Shown here in pieces: positions 15,865-24,696 of a stretch of 64,000 nt of DNA (the first letter of the stretch is position 1; every line of letters starts with the position of its first letter). This stretch comes from CATOSD01 sp965203135. GTDB taxonomy: Bacteria > Chloroflexota > Dehalococcoidia > Lucifugimonadales > CATOSD01. A program made the position numbers and the translations under genes. The notes beneath the pieces were generated by a model. It had not been told where the DNA came from. It searched no databases and worked only from the letters and a program-made list of their open reading frames with translations. The stretch lies in assembly GCA_965203135.1 (NCBI GenBank), contig CBDBBO010000002.1, positions 310,001 through 374,000 of the forward strand. Reading direction: 5' to 3'.

Positions 15865-16842
15865 TCACAGCGCCCGGCGCGGTATCTCGTCCACCTGCAC
15901 CGGGAAGTCGTCCCTCAGCGCGCGGAACGCCTCCGCCAGCGACGACCGCACCTCCACGTACTCCATCCCCAGTTCCGAGCGCGACTTCGTGTTGTCGATG
16001 CTGGGCCGCACCGCGAACCCCGGCGGCAAGTCCGGCAGTCCCGATTCCGGAAACGCCGCTATCGGCGCGTCTGCGCTCTCGGCGGCAACCTCCGGCGGCG
16101 GGTATCCTAGCGTCTCCGCCAGGATGCCGAAGTACTCTTCCGAGGTCAGCGTCTCCGCGCAAATCAGGTATCGCTCGCCCGGCTTGCCGCGCTCCATCGC
16201 CAGCAACTGCCCCCTGGCGACGTCGTCCACGTGCACGATCGGCGCCTTCACGTCCGGGTCTATCGGGTCCAGCTTCCCTTCCAGGATGTATCGCTTGACG
16301 GGAGGATTCAGGTTCCGGTCGCCCGCCCCGTATATCAGAGGAGGATTTATAGCAGTCACGCACATGCCGCTCTCGACGAGCGACAGCGCCTCCAGCTCGC
16401 CCAGGTACTTGCTGTGCCCGTAGGGATGGACGAACCCGTGCCTGGGCTGCGTATCTTCGGTGACGACCGTGCCCTTGGGGTGAATGCCGAACGCCGTGAT
16501 GCTGCTGGTGAACACGGCCCTGGCAATGCCGACCCGCTTCGCCGCCTGGAACACGGCCCTCGTAGCGGTGACGTTCGAGCGGTAGTAGTCTTCCGGCCTC
16601 GCCCAGTCGTTGTCCACCAGGCTGGCCATGTGGTGAAGCTGCTCGCACCCTTCCATCGCGTCGGCGAGGAAGTCCACGTCGTACAGCTCGCCCCGGACCA
16701 GGGTAACTCCGAGGGACTCCAGGTGCTTCGTGTCGCTGGTGGCTCTCGCGATAGCCGTGACCGCGTGGCCCTGCTCGACCAGCATATCCGCCAGTCTCCG
16801 CCCCACGAAACCTGTGCCGCCCGTTACGAACACCCTGGCCAT
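15865..16842 (-). CDS. NAD(P)-dependent epimerase/dehydratase-like oxidoreductase (extended SDR)
   Basis: A 325-residue extended short-chain dehydrogenase. It has the Rossmann motif GGTGFVGRRLAD at residues 7-18 and the catalytic YGHSK (Tyr-x-x-x-Lys), preceded by a Ser/Thr-rich TSSITAFG strand. It resembles dihydroflavonol-4-reductase and 3-beta-HSD-like members. ATG 16842 is chosen because the glycine motif follows at the normal distance; an upstream in-frame ATG adds 30 unlikely residues. It is upstream of the ureohydrolase run on the same strand, about 97 bases away, so a joint transcript is possible. The substrate is unknown. Confidence 0.8.
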   Translation of the reverse strand: MARVFVTGGTGFVGRRLADMLVEQGHAVTAIARATSDTKHLESLGVTLVRGELYDVDFLADAMEGCEQLHHMASLVDNDWARPEDYYRSNVTATRAVFQAAKRVGIARAVFTSSITAFGIHPKGTVVTEDTQPRHGFVHPYGHSKYLGELEALSLVESGMCVTAINPPLIYGAGDRNLNPPVKRYILEGKLDPIDPDVKAPIVHVDDVARGQLLAMERGKPGERYLICAETLTSEEYFGILAETLGYPPPEVAAESADAPIAAFPESGLPDLPPGFAVRPSIDNTKSRSELGMEYVEVRSSLAEAFRALRDDFPVQVDEIPRRAL

Positions 16843-16968
16843 GTCATCGCCTGGGCAGGTACGCGACGGCTCTCCTCTCGACCACAGCCACCCCCTCGAA
16901 ATGCACGCGCCTGAACACCCGCAAAGTATCACCTCGCCGCCACCCTGTCAACGCGCGAACGCTCCGGT

Positions 16969-18451
16969 AACCTGTCCCAGATTAGTAGGCGCCACCAGTC
17001 TTTGACTTATCCTGTAAGAAGCACAGACTTTAAGGAGAGGTCAAAACTGATGGCTGGACCAAGCGTACACCAATGGATTGGCGACGAACAGAGCGAAGCG
17101 GGAATGGACTGGGAGGAGGTCATCTACCGGGAGGGTTGCGGCTACGCGCGCGAGTTGGCCGTCCGGCGGCTTTCGGCGCTGGACGAAGCGCTGATGCGCG
17201 ACAGGCCCGAGGGTCTCCGATTGATGGGGTCGCGCCCCAGGACGCTGACCACCCGCTTCGGAGACGTGTCTATCGAGCGCAGGATGTATCGGGACGCAGA
17301 CGGCGAGGCCGTGTTCGCGCTCGACGAGTACCTGGGATGGAAGCCCCAGCAGTTGGCCAGTCCGTCTATAGCCGAGAGTCTGGTGGAGATGGCGACGCAT
17401 ATGCCATTCAGGATCGTTGCCAAGACTGTGAGCGCGCTGACGGCAGGCGTGCTGTCTAAGTCGACGGCGCACCGGTTGGCGCAAGGCGTCGGCCAGGACG
17501 CGCTCGATGAAGAACGGGAGAGGTGGGAGGCGCAGTTCGAGCGTGGAGAGGACATGAGCGAGGGACAGCAGAGAGCAGTCATCCTGTATACCGAGGCCGA
17601 CGGGGTATGGGTTCACATTCAGCGAGAAGACCAAAAGGGCTACGAGGTCAAGAGCGGCATAGTATATCGAGGTTGGCGACGCGTGGCCGAAGACCGCTAC
17701 TCGCTGGTGGGAAAGAGGGTATACACGCATGGAGACGCCGCCATTCCATTCTGGGAGGGCGCGAGCCTGGAGTGGGGTAAGCAGTACGCGCTCGACAGAG
17801 TGAAGCTGTTCGTGGTGGGCGGCGACGGAGCCGAGTGGATATTCAGGGGCGCCCAGGAGTTTCCCAACGCTGTGTTCCAGTTGGATGGTTTCCACCTGTC
17901 TCGCGCCTGTGGGCGAGGCTACGGCGCCGAGATCGGTCCGGCTATCTACGATGCCATACGCTCAGGCTCTGAGGAGTACGCACGCTCGTTGATGTATGCG
18001 GCTGAGGCGCCCGAGACCCAAACGGCCATCCGCGACAGGGAGTACGTCGAGTCCAACCTGTCCAACGGAGTGGATTGGCGCAACCGTGTTCCCAATGTGC
18101 CGCCGGGTACACGGAGCCTGGGGACTATGGAGTCCAACGGGGACAAGCTGACCGCGAACCGGATGAAAAAGCGTGGCATGAGCTGGACGATACGCGGCGC
18201 CAACCGAATGGCCAAGACGATCCAGTTGAGCCGGAACGGAGAGTTGTCGAGGTTCTGCCACAGGCGGCTGGCGCACAGACCGGTCCAGGCAAGGCGGCGT
18301 CCACCCCCACGCGACCGACCGATGACCAAAACACGGGCCAGCGACTGGGCTGAAGCGTCAGTACCCGCGCTGAACGGCCCGCACCGCTACCGGCCATGGG
18401 CTATAGGATTGCGGCGCCTTCTCAGTACTGCCTACTAACCTGGGACAGGTT
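16969..18451 (+). mobile_element. ISLre2-family insertion sequence
   Basis: Inverted repeats of 21 bases lie at 16969-16989 and 18431-18451, starting AACCTGTCCCAG and matching at 20 of 21 positions. CGCTCCGG occurs just outside both ends (16960-16967 and 18454-18461), one or two bases away from the repeats. This probably marks the target duplication, slightly altered. The element is 1483 bp and carries one intact transposase gene. Confidence 0.85.
17050..18438 (+). CDS. ISLre2-family (UPF0236) transposase
   Basis: A 462-residue transposase of the ISLre2 family. Family marks are ILYTEADGVWVHIQRE, the GGDGAEWIFRGAQEFPNAVFQLDGFH block, and the C-terminal MESNGDKL...RMKKRGMSW block containing the presumed catalytic Glu. 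The start is ATG 17050 after GGAGAGG. The TAA stop lies in the right terminal repeat. The length is normal and the frame intact, so it may be active. It separates the epimerase from the transaminase genes; only this copy is present in the window. Confidence 0.88.
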   Translation: MAGPSVHQWIGDEQSEAGMDWEEVIYREGCGYARELAVRRLSALDEALMRDRPEGLRLMGSRPRTLTTRFGDVSIERRMYRDADGEAVFALDEYLGWKPQQLASPSIAESLVEMATHMPFRIVAKTVSALTAGVLSKSTAHRLAQGVGQDALDEERERWEAQFERGEDMSEGQQRAVILYTEADGVWVHIQREDQKGYEVKSGIVYRGWRRVAEDRYSLVGKRVYTHGDAAIPFWEGASLEWGKQYALDRVKLFVVGGDGAEWIFRGAQEFPNAVFQLDGFHLSRACGRGYGAEIGPAIYDAIRSGSEEYARSLMYAAEAPETQTAIRDREYVESNLSNGVDWRNRVPNVPPGTRSLGTMESNGDKLTANRMKKRGMSWTIRGANRMAKTIQLSRNGELSRFCHRRLAHRPVQARRRPPPRDRPMTKTRASDWAEASVPALNGPHRYRPWAIGLRRLLSTAY

Positions 18452-18542
18452 CGCGCTCCGGCGTTGACACAGCCCACCCCCAGGCCATAACCTGCGAGCT
18501 ACCGGAGCGGGAAGCGGAAGCAGCAGAATCGGGGGGTGCGCC

Positions 18543-19883
18543 ATGATCGATGTGCCGCTGAAGGTGGAACTCTCAAAATCGCGGGCCTACTTCGAGGAGG
18601 CCAGCCGCTACTCCCCCGGAGGCACGCCCGACGGCAAGAGTTGGGAGCAGGACCTCTTCTACGTCGAGCGCGCCAAGGGCAACCGGCTGTGGGACCTCGA
18701 CGGCAACGAGTACATTGACTACAACGCCGGCGCCGGCCCCATCATCCTCGGCCACTCCCACGACGAGCTCGACCAGGCCGTGGTCGAGGCCATCTCCACC
18801 CGCGGCGTCCAGGTCGCCCAGCCCCACGTGCTCGAAGTCGAGCTGACCCGCAAGCTGCGAGAGATCATCCCCTGCGCGGAGATGACCGCCCTCTGCAACG
18901 CCGGCACCGACACCCTCCAATACGCCGTCCGCATGGCCCGCACCCAGACCGGCCGCTGGAAGGTCGTGAAGTTCGAGGGCGGATACCACGGCTGGGCCGA
19001 CGGCCTCGCCATCAGCAGCAAGCCCACCCCGGACGAGGCCGGGCCGCTCTCCAACCCCAATACCGTCGCCGACTCCTCCGGCGTCCTCCCCGCCATCCTC
19101 GACAACACCATCGTCCTGCCCTACAACGACCTCGACGCCGCCAGCGAGCGCATCGAACGCGAGAAGCGGGAAATCGCCTGCGTCATCGTCGAGCCTATCA
19201 TCCACGGCTTCGGAATCTTGCCCAAGCCCGGCTTTCTCAAGGGACTCCAGGAGCTTTGCCAGTCGTGCGACGTCCCCCTCGTGCTCGACGAGATTATCAC
19301 CGGATTCAGGCACGACCTCGGCGGGCTGCAGCGAAAGTGGGAGATCGAGGCGGACATGGCCGTGTACGGCAAGTCCATGGCCAACGGCTACGTCATCTCC
19401 GCCGTCACCGGCCGCGAGGAGTTCCTGTCGACCCTCTCCCCCGGCGGCCCCGCATTCTTCTCGGGCACCTACAACGGCAACCCGCTCTCTGCCGCCGCTA
19501 CCCTGAAGACGATCGAGATTCTTGAGCGGCCCGGCTTCTACGAGCGCCTCTACGCCATGGGCGACACGCTCAGGGCCGCCGTCAACGACGCCATCGACGA
19601 GCTCGGCCTGGACGCCACCTGCTACGGCTACGGCTCCGTGTGGGGGCTCTACTTCGAGCGAGAGGCCCCCGCCAACTACCGCGACATTCTCCGCTACCAG
19701 GCCACCGGCGGCATGAGTAAGTTCGAGGCCTACGCCCGCCACATGCTAAACAACGGCATCTTCGTCCAGCCCGCACGCGCGGCCCGCAACTACCTGTACG
19801 CCGCCCACACCGACGACGACGTCCAGCGCACCATCGACGCCACCGTCGCCTTCCTAAGGGAGCACCGGTCGGCGCTCCGGTAG
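18543..19883 (+). CDS. Class III aminotransferase, glutamate-1-semialdehyde aminomutase-like
   Basis: A 446-residue PLP enzyme of fold type I resembling HemL. VVEPIIHGFGILPKPGF and LVLDEIITGFRH supply the cofactor-binding Asp, and Lys277 in VYGKSMANGY is the Schiff-base lysine. SPGGTPDGKSW near residue 25 matches the HemL-type N-terminus. No other haem-synthesis gene is nearby, so it more likely acts on an amino or guanidino acid. This placement, between two ureohydrolase loci and near two class IV transaminases, is inference only. It sits 91 bases after the ISLre2 element, which may have replaced its promoter. Confidence 0.82.
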   Translation: MIDVPLKVELSKSRAYFEEASRYSPGGTPDGKSWEQDLFYVERAKGNRLWDLDGNEYIDYNAGAGPIILGHSHDELDQAVVEAISTRGVQVAQPHVLEVELTRKLREIIPCAEMTALCNAGTDTLQYAVRMARTQTGRWKVVKFEGGYHGWADGLAISSKPTPDEAGPLSNPNTVADSSGVLPAILDNTIVLPYNDLDAASERIEREKREIACVIVEPIIHGFGILPKPGFLKGLQELCQSCDVPLVLDEIITGFRHDLGGLQRKWEIEADMAVYGKSMANGYVISAVTGREEFLSTLSPGGPAFFSGTYNGNPLSAAATLKTIEILERPGFYERLYAMGDTLRAAVNDAIDELGLDATCYGYGSVWGLYFEREAPANYRDILRYQATGGMSKFEAYARHMLNNGIFVQPARAARNYLYAAHTDDDVQRTIDATVAFLREHRSALR

Positions 19884-21534
19884 GCCACCGCCGCCGACAG
19901 GTCGCGTATCATGTCCACCACTATCGCCCACTCGTCCCAGGTCACGTACACAGCCGCAGACTCCGCCGTCGGAACGACCGAGTGGCTCACCACCACCCTG
20001 AACTTCCGCGTCGCTCGCACAGAAGACGTAGCCGTCTGCTCCATGGACGTGGAGCTAAGCCCTGTCCATTTCCCATTCACCGCCTCCTGCCACTTGTAAG
20101 TGACGTTCGACGGCGCGTCCGCTTCGGCCCTCAGCGTAACCGTGCTCGTCGCCGCATCGCCCGCCCGCGGGTACTCCGGAGACGCCGACACGCTGACGCT
20201 CATGGGCCGCCACTGGACCGCTGCCGGTGGAGACTCCGATGTCGTTCCCCCAGTATAAGCCGCCACGACCCGGAATATCCTCACGCCTGCGGCGCTGGAC
20301 GAAACACTCCTCCGGTTGGACACAGACGCCGTTCCCAGGTTCGTCCAACTGCGGCTCACCCACTCCTGCCACTGGTAAGTCGGCGCCTGGCCGCTCGCCA
20401 CCGTGGTGGATGCGGTCATCCTCACCGCCTGCCCCACGAACGGACTCTCAAGATCGAGCGTGATCTCAACCGCCGCGGCCGGGCACGCCGAAGTAGCCCT
20501 CGACACGCTGGCGGACGCGCTCCCAAAGGACGTCGAGTAGGGCGACCCGTCGCCGCGCGCGCTCACCCGGAAGTGGTACGTCGTCCCGCAGTCCAGGGGC
20601 CGCTGCTGCTCGTGCCCTGCTCCAGCTTGTAGCGGTGCGCGTTCGTTACCGCGTTCCAACTGAGGGTCACGCTGTCGTCGTCAGACGACGTTACGCTGAG
20701 CCCGCTCGGCGCGGGCGCGTCTGGGCACTCAAGCCACTTGGATACGCTCGACGAGACACTCCCAAAGGTGGTCGAATACGGAGAGCCGTCGCCGCGCGCG
20801 CTCACCCTGAAGTAGTAGGTCGTGTCGCAAGTCAGCGAGTACACCGTGCGGCTTGTGCCGCTGATGTAGGAGCTGACCGTGGACCACGAGCCGGTGGTTC
20901 CCTTCCGACGCTCCAGCTTGTAGCGGTGCGCGTTGGTGACCGAGTTCCAACTCAGGCTCACGCTGTTGTGGGTGGAACTCGTCACGCTCAGTCCGCCCGG
21001 CGCGGGCGCGTCCGGGCACTCAAGCCACTTGGACACGCTCGTCGAGACACTCCCAAAGGTGGTCGAATACGGAGAGCCGTCGCCGCGCGCGCTCACCCTG
21101 AAGTAGTAGGTCGTGTCGCAAGTCAGCGAGTACACCGTGCGGCTTGTGCCGCTGATGTAGGAGCTGACCGTGGACCACGAGCCGGTGGTTCCCTTCCGAC
21201 GCTCCAGCTTGTAGCGGTGCGCGTTGGTGACCGGGTTCCAACTCAGGCTCACGCTGTTGCTGGTGGATGATGTAACCTTCAGCCCGCCCGGCGCGGGCGC
21301 ATCCGGACACTCCGGCTTCTTCGACACGCTCGCCGACGCGCTCCCGAAGGACGTCGAATACGGCGAGCCGTCTCCGCGCGCGCTCACCCTGAAGTAGTAG
21401 GTGGTGTTGCAGTCCAGGCCTGCGGCCGTCCCGCTGGTGCCGCTGGTCTCCGAACCCACGTCAGTCCAGGGGCCGCTGCTGCTCGTGCCCTGCTCCAGCG
21501 AAACGGAATATGAGAGTGGGTAGACCTCGGGCCG
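19790..21534 (-). pseudogene. Decayed fibronectin type III / Ig-like repeat protein, truncated and frameshifted
   Basis: This minus-strand stretch encodes about four FN3 modules (CPDAPAPGGL...SLSWN...YYFRVSARGDGSPYST), then two Ig-like modules with YQWQEW and YKWQEA cores. No start codon or signal peptide is found: the frame opens directly after the stop of the neighbouring aminotransferase. Near 20598 the reading frame changes. A 52-bp stretch present in the first module is missing there, exactly between two copies of CAGTCCAGG, so recombination between short repeats explains the frameshift. The tail runs antisense into the transaminase gene. It is probably the remnant of a surface adhesin-like protein. 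Confidence 0.75.
20729..21310 (-). repeat. Tandem 291-bp DNA repeat (two FN3 modules)
   Basis: 20729-21019 and 21020-21310 are nearly identical head-to-tail copies of 291 bp, each coding for one 97-residue FN3 module. Their near identity indicates a recent duplication or gene conversion inside an otherwise decayed gene. Confidence 0.85.
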
Positions 21535-22461
21535 CTAACCCGTCGCCTGTAGCGCCTGGTCCACGATGTCCACGCCCACCAGCTCGCTCCACGCCGCCAG
21601 CAAACGTTTGCTCACCGGACCCGGCACCTCGTCGCCTATGCTCCGCCCGTCGATAGTCGCCACAGGCAGAAGCTGGTAGATGGAGTTGGTCAGGAAGGCC
21701 TCGTCCGCCGTGTAAGCGTCGTAGGGCTGCAGGTCCTCCTCCACGATGGGAATCCCGAGCTGCTCCGCCAGGTCGAACACCGTCATCCTCGAAATGCCCT
21801 GCAGGATGCTATGGTCGCCGGGCGTGCGTATCGCCCCGCCGGTCACTATCATGAAGTTGCCCCCGACGTTCTCCGCGATGTTGCCGTCCTGGTCGAGCAG
21901 CACCGGGAAAGCGTTGGCGTCGATGTCGGCCGCCTGCAGCTGCGCCTGCACGAAGTTGGCCCGGCTGTAGTGCTTCGCCTTGGGGTCCAGCGAGTTGGCC
22001 GAGTAGCTCCGGGCCGTCGGGAACACCACCGCGGCTCCCTCCTCGTAGTAGCGGGCATGGCCGTAGTCGATGGGCAGCGCCGTGACTATCACCGTCGGGG
22101 AGGCGGCTTCCGAGGGTAGGCCCTGGCTGTACGAGGGTGACTTCCCCCGCGTCACCACCTGCCTCACGCTCCAGTCGCCGCCCGGCGGTCGCAGGCCCTC
22201 GTTCCGGCGCACCACCTCCTCAGTCACCTCCGCCATCTCGTCCTGCGTCAGGCCCGGGTCGATGCGCGTGTACTGGAGCGAGCGGTATAGCCGCTCCATG
22301 TGCTCATGCAGCCGGAATATCTTGCCGTCGAAGGTGCGCTCGACGTCGTATATCGAGTCGCCCATCAGGAAACCCCTGTCGAAGGGGTCAATCTTCACCT
22401 CGCTGTAGGGCACCCACTCGCCATTGAAGTACGCCGTAAACTCCTGCATCATCGCCTCCAT
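21535..22461 (-). CDS. Class IV aminotransferase (branched-chain / D-amino-acid type)
   Basis: A 308-residue fold-type-IV PLP enzyme. The N-terminal AYFNGEWVPYSEVKIDPFDRGFLMGDSIYDV block matches the family. A Lys in SLDPKAKHYSRANF is the expected PLP lysine, and NIAENVGGNFMIV plus ISRMTVFDLA bind the phosphate. The start is ATG 22461 or the ATG 12 bases on. It follows ureohydrolase J after 9 bases, so J, K and this transaminase form one operon. A second relative lies at 25982-26917. Substrate specificity is not predictable. Confidence 0.86.
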   Translation of the reverse strand: MEAMMQEFTAYFNGEWVPYSEVKIDPFDRGFLMGDSIYDVERTFDGKIFRLHEHMERLYRSLQYTRIDPGLTQDEMAEVTEEVVRRNEGLRPPGGDWSVRQVVTRGKSPSYSQGLPSEAASPTVIVTALPIDYGHARYYEEGAAVVFPTARSYSANSLDPKAKHYSRANFVQAQLQAADIDANAFPVLLDQDGNIAENVGGNFMIVTGGAIRTPGDHSILQGISRMTVFDLAEQLGIPIVEEDLQPYDAYTADEAFLTNSIYQLLPVATIDGRSIGDEVPGPVSKRLLAAWSELVGVDIVDQALQATG

Positions 22462-22470
22462 GCTTTATCG

Positions 22471-23451
22471 CTAACTGTCTCTGCTCTTCACCCCTGCCAG
22501 AAACGCCAGTATCAGCCCAAGGTATGTCCTGGCCACGATCTCCTTCACATCGTTGAACGTGTCGACGCCGACCACCTCCAACGCACGCACCTTGCGATTC
22601 CGACCGGCCACAAACAGCGAGTCCTCGATCTCCGACACGGACAGCCCGCCCGGCGCGGACGCCAGTGCCGAGCCGCTTACCGCCATCTCCAGCACCGTCG
22701 CGTCAAGGCTCACGTAGATGGCGTCCGCGCCCGAGCCCACGGCCGACAGCCCGCGCTCGACGACCGACACCACTCCCTCACGCCGGGCCTCCCGCGCCGT
22801 CACCAGCGTGACCCCCTGGTCGGCCGCCCAGCGCCGCTCCTCTGCGGAGCTGAGGAACCCGTGACTACCGACGTGAAAGACGTTGCCCCCGCTCACCCCG
22901 ACGTCCGACTCCAGAATGTCGCGAATCGACGTGGCGTCGCTCGCCCCGCCCTCGGCCACCGCGCGGCTATCCACCCTGGAGTCGAGTACCACCATGCCGG
23001 CGCTTCCGCCATTGGCCCTGGCGAACGCCCTCACTATCGGCGCCGTTATCGTGCCGTTGCCGCCCACGACCACAGTAGCCATGTCGGGGGCCAGGCCGAA
23101 CAGCTCCGTGAACACCGACTCGATGCGCCTGTGGTTCTCCCGCACCTCCGTGACGTGAAGCGCCACGTCGCCGACGTGCCTCACCTTCAGCGACTGTATG
23201 TCCACGTCGAAGTCCGGGTTGTAGGTCGTGCAGTAGACCATCGCCTTGCGAATCGCGTCCGGCGTCGTGTCCGAGCCTATGGGTAGTATGGCGCCCTTCG
23301 CCAGCGGCACTCCAACAATGCCCGCGTCGATGCTCTCCTCGAAGTCCCAGACGCTGACCCAGTTGCTGACGCGGCGCTCCAGCTCCGACTCCCACTGGGT
23401 CGTCCGGACTATCCTTGGAGGGTTCAGGTACTCTATGGCAGGACGTGTCAT
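22471..23451 (-). CDS. Ureohydrolase J, strongly degenerate metal site
   Basis: A 326-residue superfamily member closest to paralog G (both have SNW(I/V)xxWDFEE(S/A)IDxGI). The metal motifs are destroyed: GGDH is GGNGT, DxHxD is DSRVD (157-161, His to Arg), and SxDxD is SLDATVLE, with the second Asp lost. The His-to-Arg change is the same as in G. The frame and length are intact, so it is maintained. It directly follows paralog K (15 bases), copying the H-then-G order. It is probably a non-catalytic partner subunit. Confidence 0.82.
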   Translation of the reverse strand: MTRPAIEYLNPPRIVRTTQWESELERRVSNWVSVWDFEESIDAGIVGVPLAKGAILPIGSDTTPDAIRKAMVYCTTYNPDFDVDIQSLKVRHVGDVALHVTEVRENHRRIESVFTELFGLAPDMATVVVGGNGTITAPIVRAFARANGGSAGMVVLDSRVDSRAVAEGGASDATSIRDILESDVGVSGGNVFHVGSHGFLSSAEERRWAADQGVTLVTAREARREGVVSVVERGLSAVGSGADAIYVSLDATVLEMAVSGSALASAPGGLSVSEIEDSLFVAGRNRKVRALEVVGVDTFNDVKEIVARTYLGLILAFLAGVKSRDS

Positions 23452-23466
23452 AGCTCACTCCCCCCG

Positions 23467-24444
23467 CTATCCGTGCTGAAGGCGGCGCTGTTTTAGCCCC
23501 GCCAGAAAGGCCACTATCAGACCCACCGCCATTCGGCTGGTGATGTTCCTCACGTCCTTCAGCGGGTCCACCTCCACCAGATCCAGCGCCTTGACCTTCG
23601 GGTTCCTGCCGAGCATGAACATTGCCTCGATGGCCTCCCGCGGCGCCAGGCCTCCCGGCGCGGGAACGTTCGTGCCGGGCGCGGAGGCGTCCTCGATGGC
23701 GTCTATGTCGAAGGACACGTAGATGGCGTCCGTGTCCTCGCTCGCCTGTTCCATCGCCTCGTTCATCACGGTGTGAACACCTCGCAGCCACACCTCCCTC
23801 GCGGGAATCTCGCGCAGCCCCTTGCTCTGAGCGTATTCGTGCTGATCCAGGGACGCCAACGAGCTGTGAAGCCCGATCTGCACGGCGTTCCGCCCCTCGA
23901 TATAGCCCGCGTCGATCACCTGCCTGAACATCGTTCCGGCGGTTGGACCCGAAAACGAAGGGTCGCCCAGGTCGTTGTGCGCATCGAAGTCGATGAGGCC
24001 GGCGCTCCGATAGTCGTTGCCCTCCCTGAACGCCCTGATGGAGGGCGCCGCGATTGCGTGGTTGCCCCCGACGACTATGGGGATGAAATCGGGAGACTCC
24101 TGGTACAGCTCGGCCAGCCCCTCCCTGATGTTGGAGTGGCACTCGAGTACCTCCGTGGGGTGCATTCGGATATCTCCGATGTCACGCACCTTCAGGTCGC
24201 CGAAGTCCACCTCGAAGTCGAAACTGCGCGACGCGAACGTGAGAAACTCCTCCCTTATGGCGTCGGGCCCCTCACCAGTCCCCTGGAACTTGCGGTTGAA
24301 GTCGAACGGGACCCCGATGATGCCCACGTCGATCTCCTCTTTGAAGTCCCAGGGCCTCACCATCTCCGAGAGCATGTTCATGTCTGGACTGATTATCATG
24401 CTGCGCGCGAGCTTCAGTCCGGGCGGAATGAGGTGCTTTGCCAT
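23467..24444 (-). CDS. Ureohydrolase K, nearly complete metal site (GGNHA variant)
   Basis: A 325-residue paralog closest to H (EVDFGDLKVRDIGDIRMHPTEVLECH matches H's DLKVRDIGNVAMHPTNVYRCH region). His129 is kept but its neighbour Asp is Asn128 (GGNHA). Asp154/His156/Asp158 in FDAHND are intact, and SFDIDAIEDASAPGT keeps the Asp pair, with Glu in DLVEVD. All six direct metal ligands seem present. It is the presumed catalytic half of the K/J pair. AAGGAG precedes ATG 24444. Confidence 0.86.
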   Translation of the reverse strand: MAKHLIPPGLKLARSMIISPDMNMLSEMVRPWDFKEEIDVGIIGVPFDFNRKFQGTGEGPDAIREEFLTFASRSFDFEVDFGDLKVRDIGDIRMHPTEVLECHSNIREGLAELYQESPDFIPIVVGGNHAIAAPSIRAFREGNDYRSAGLIDFDAHNDLGDPSFSGPTAGTMFRQVIDAGYIEGRNAVQIGLHSSLASLDQHEYAQSKGLREIPAREVWLRGVHTVMNEAMEQASEDTDAIYVSFDIDAIEDASAPGTNVPAPGGLAPREAIEAMFMLGRNPKVKALDLVEVDPLKDVRNITSRMAVGLIVAFLAGLKQRRLQHG

Positions 24445-24696
24445 CGGTCAGCTCCTTGGGCCTGTGCATGATTCGTGCCCTGGAGTACAACCTCGACCAG
24501 GACGTGAGCGGAAGATAGCATTGCCTCGAGACGCTGTCAAAGTCCGCTCGTCTCTGCCAATCGGCCCGCGGTCCGACGAACACCTGCCGAACCACACGCG
24601 ATTCGGTCCAGCATGGCCCGCCAACCGATTGTATGAGGGCCATCCCGGTGGTACGCTCTCGGCAGCGGCAGGCCGCATCGAGTGGAGGTCAATCGG

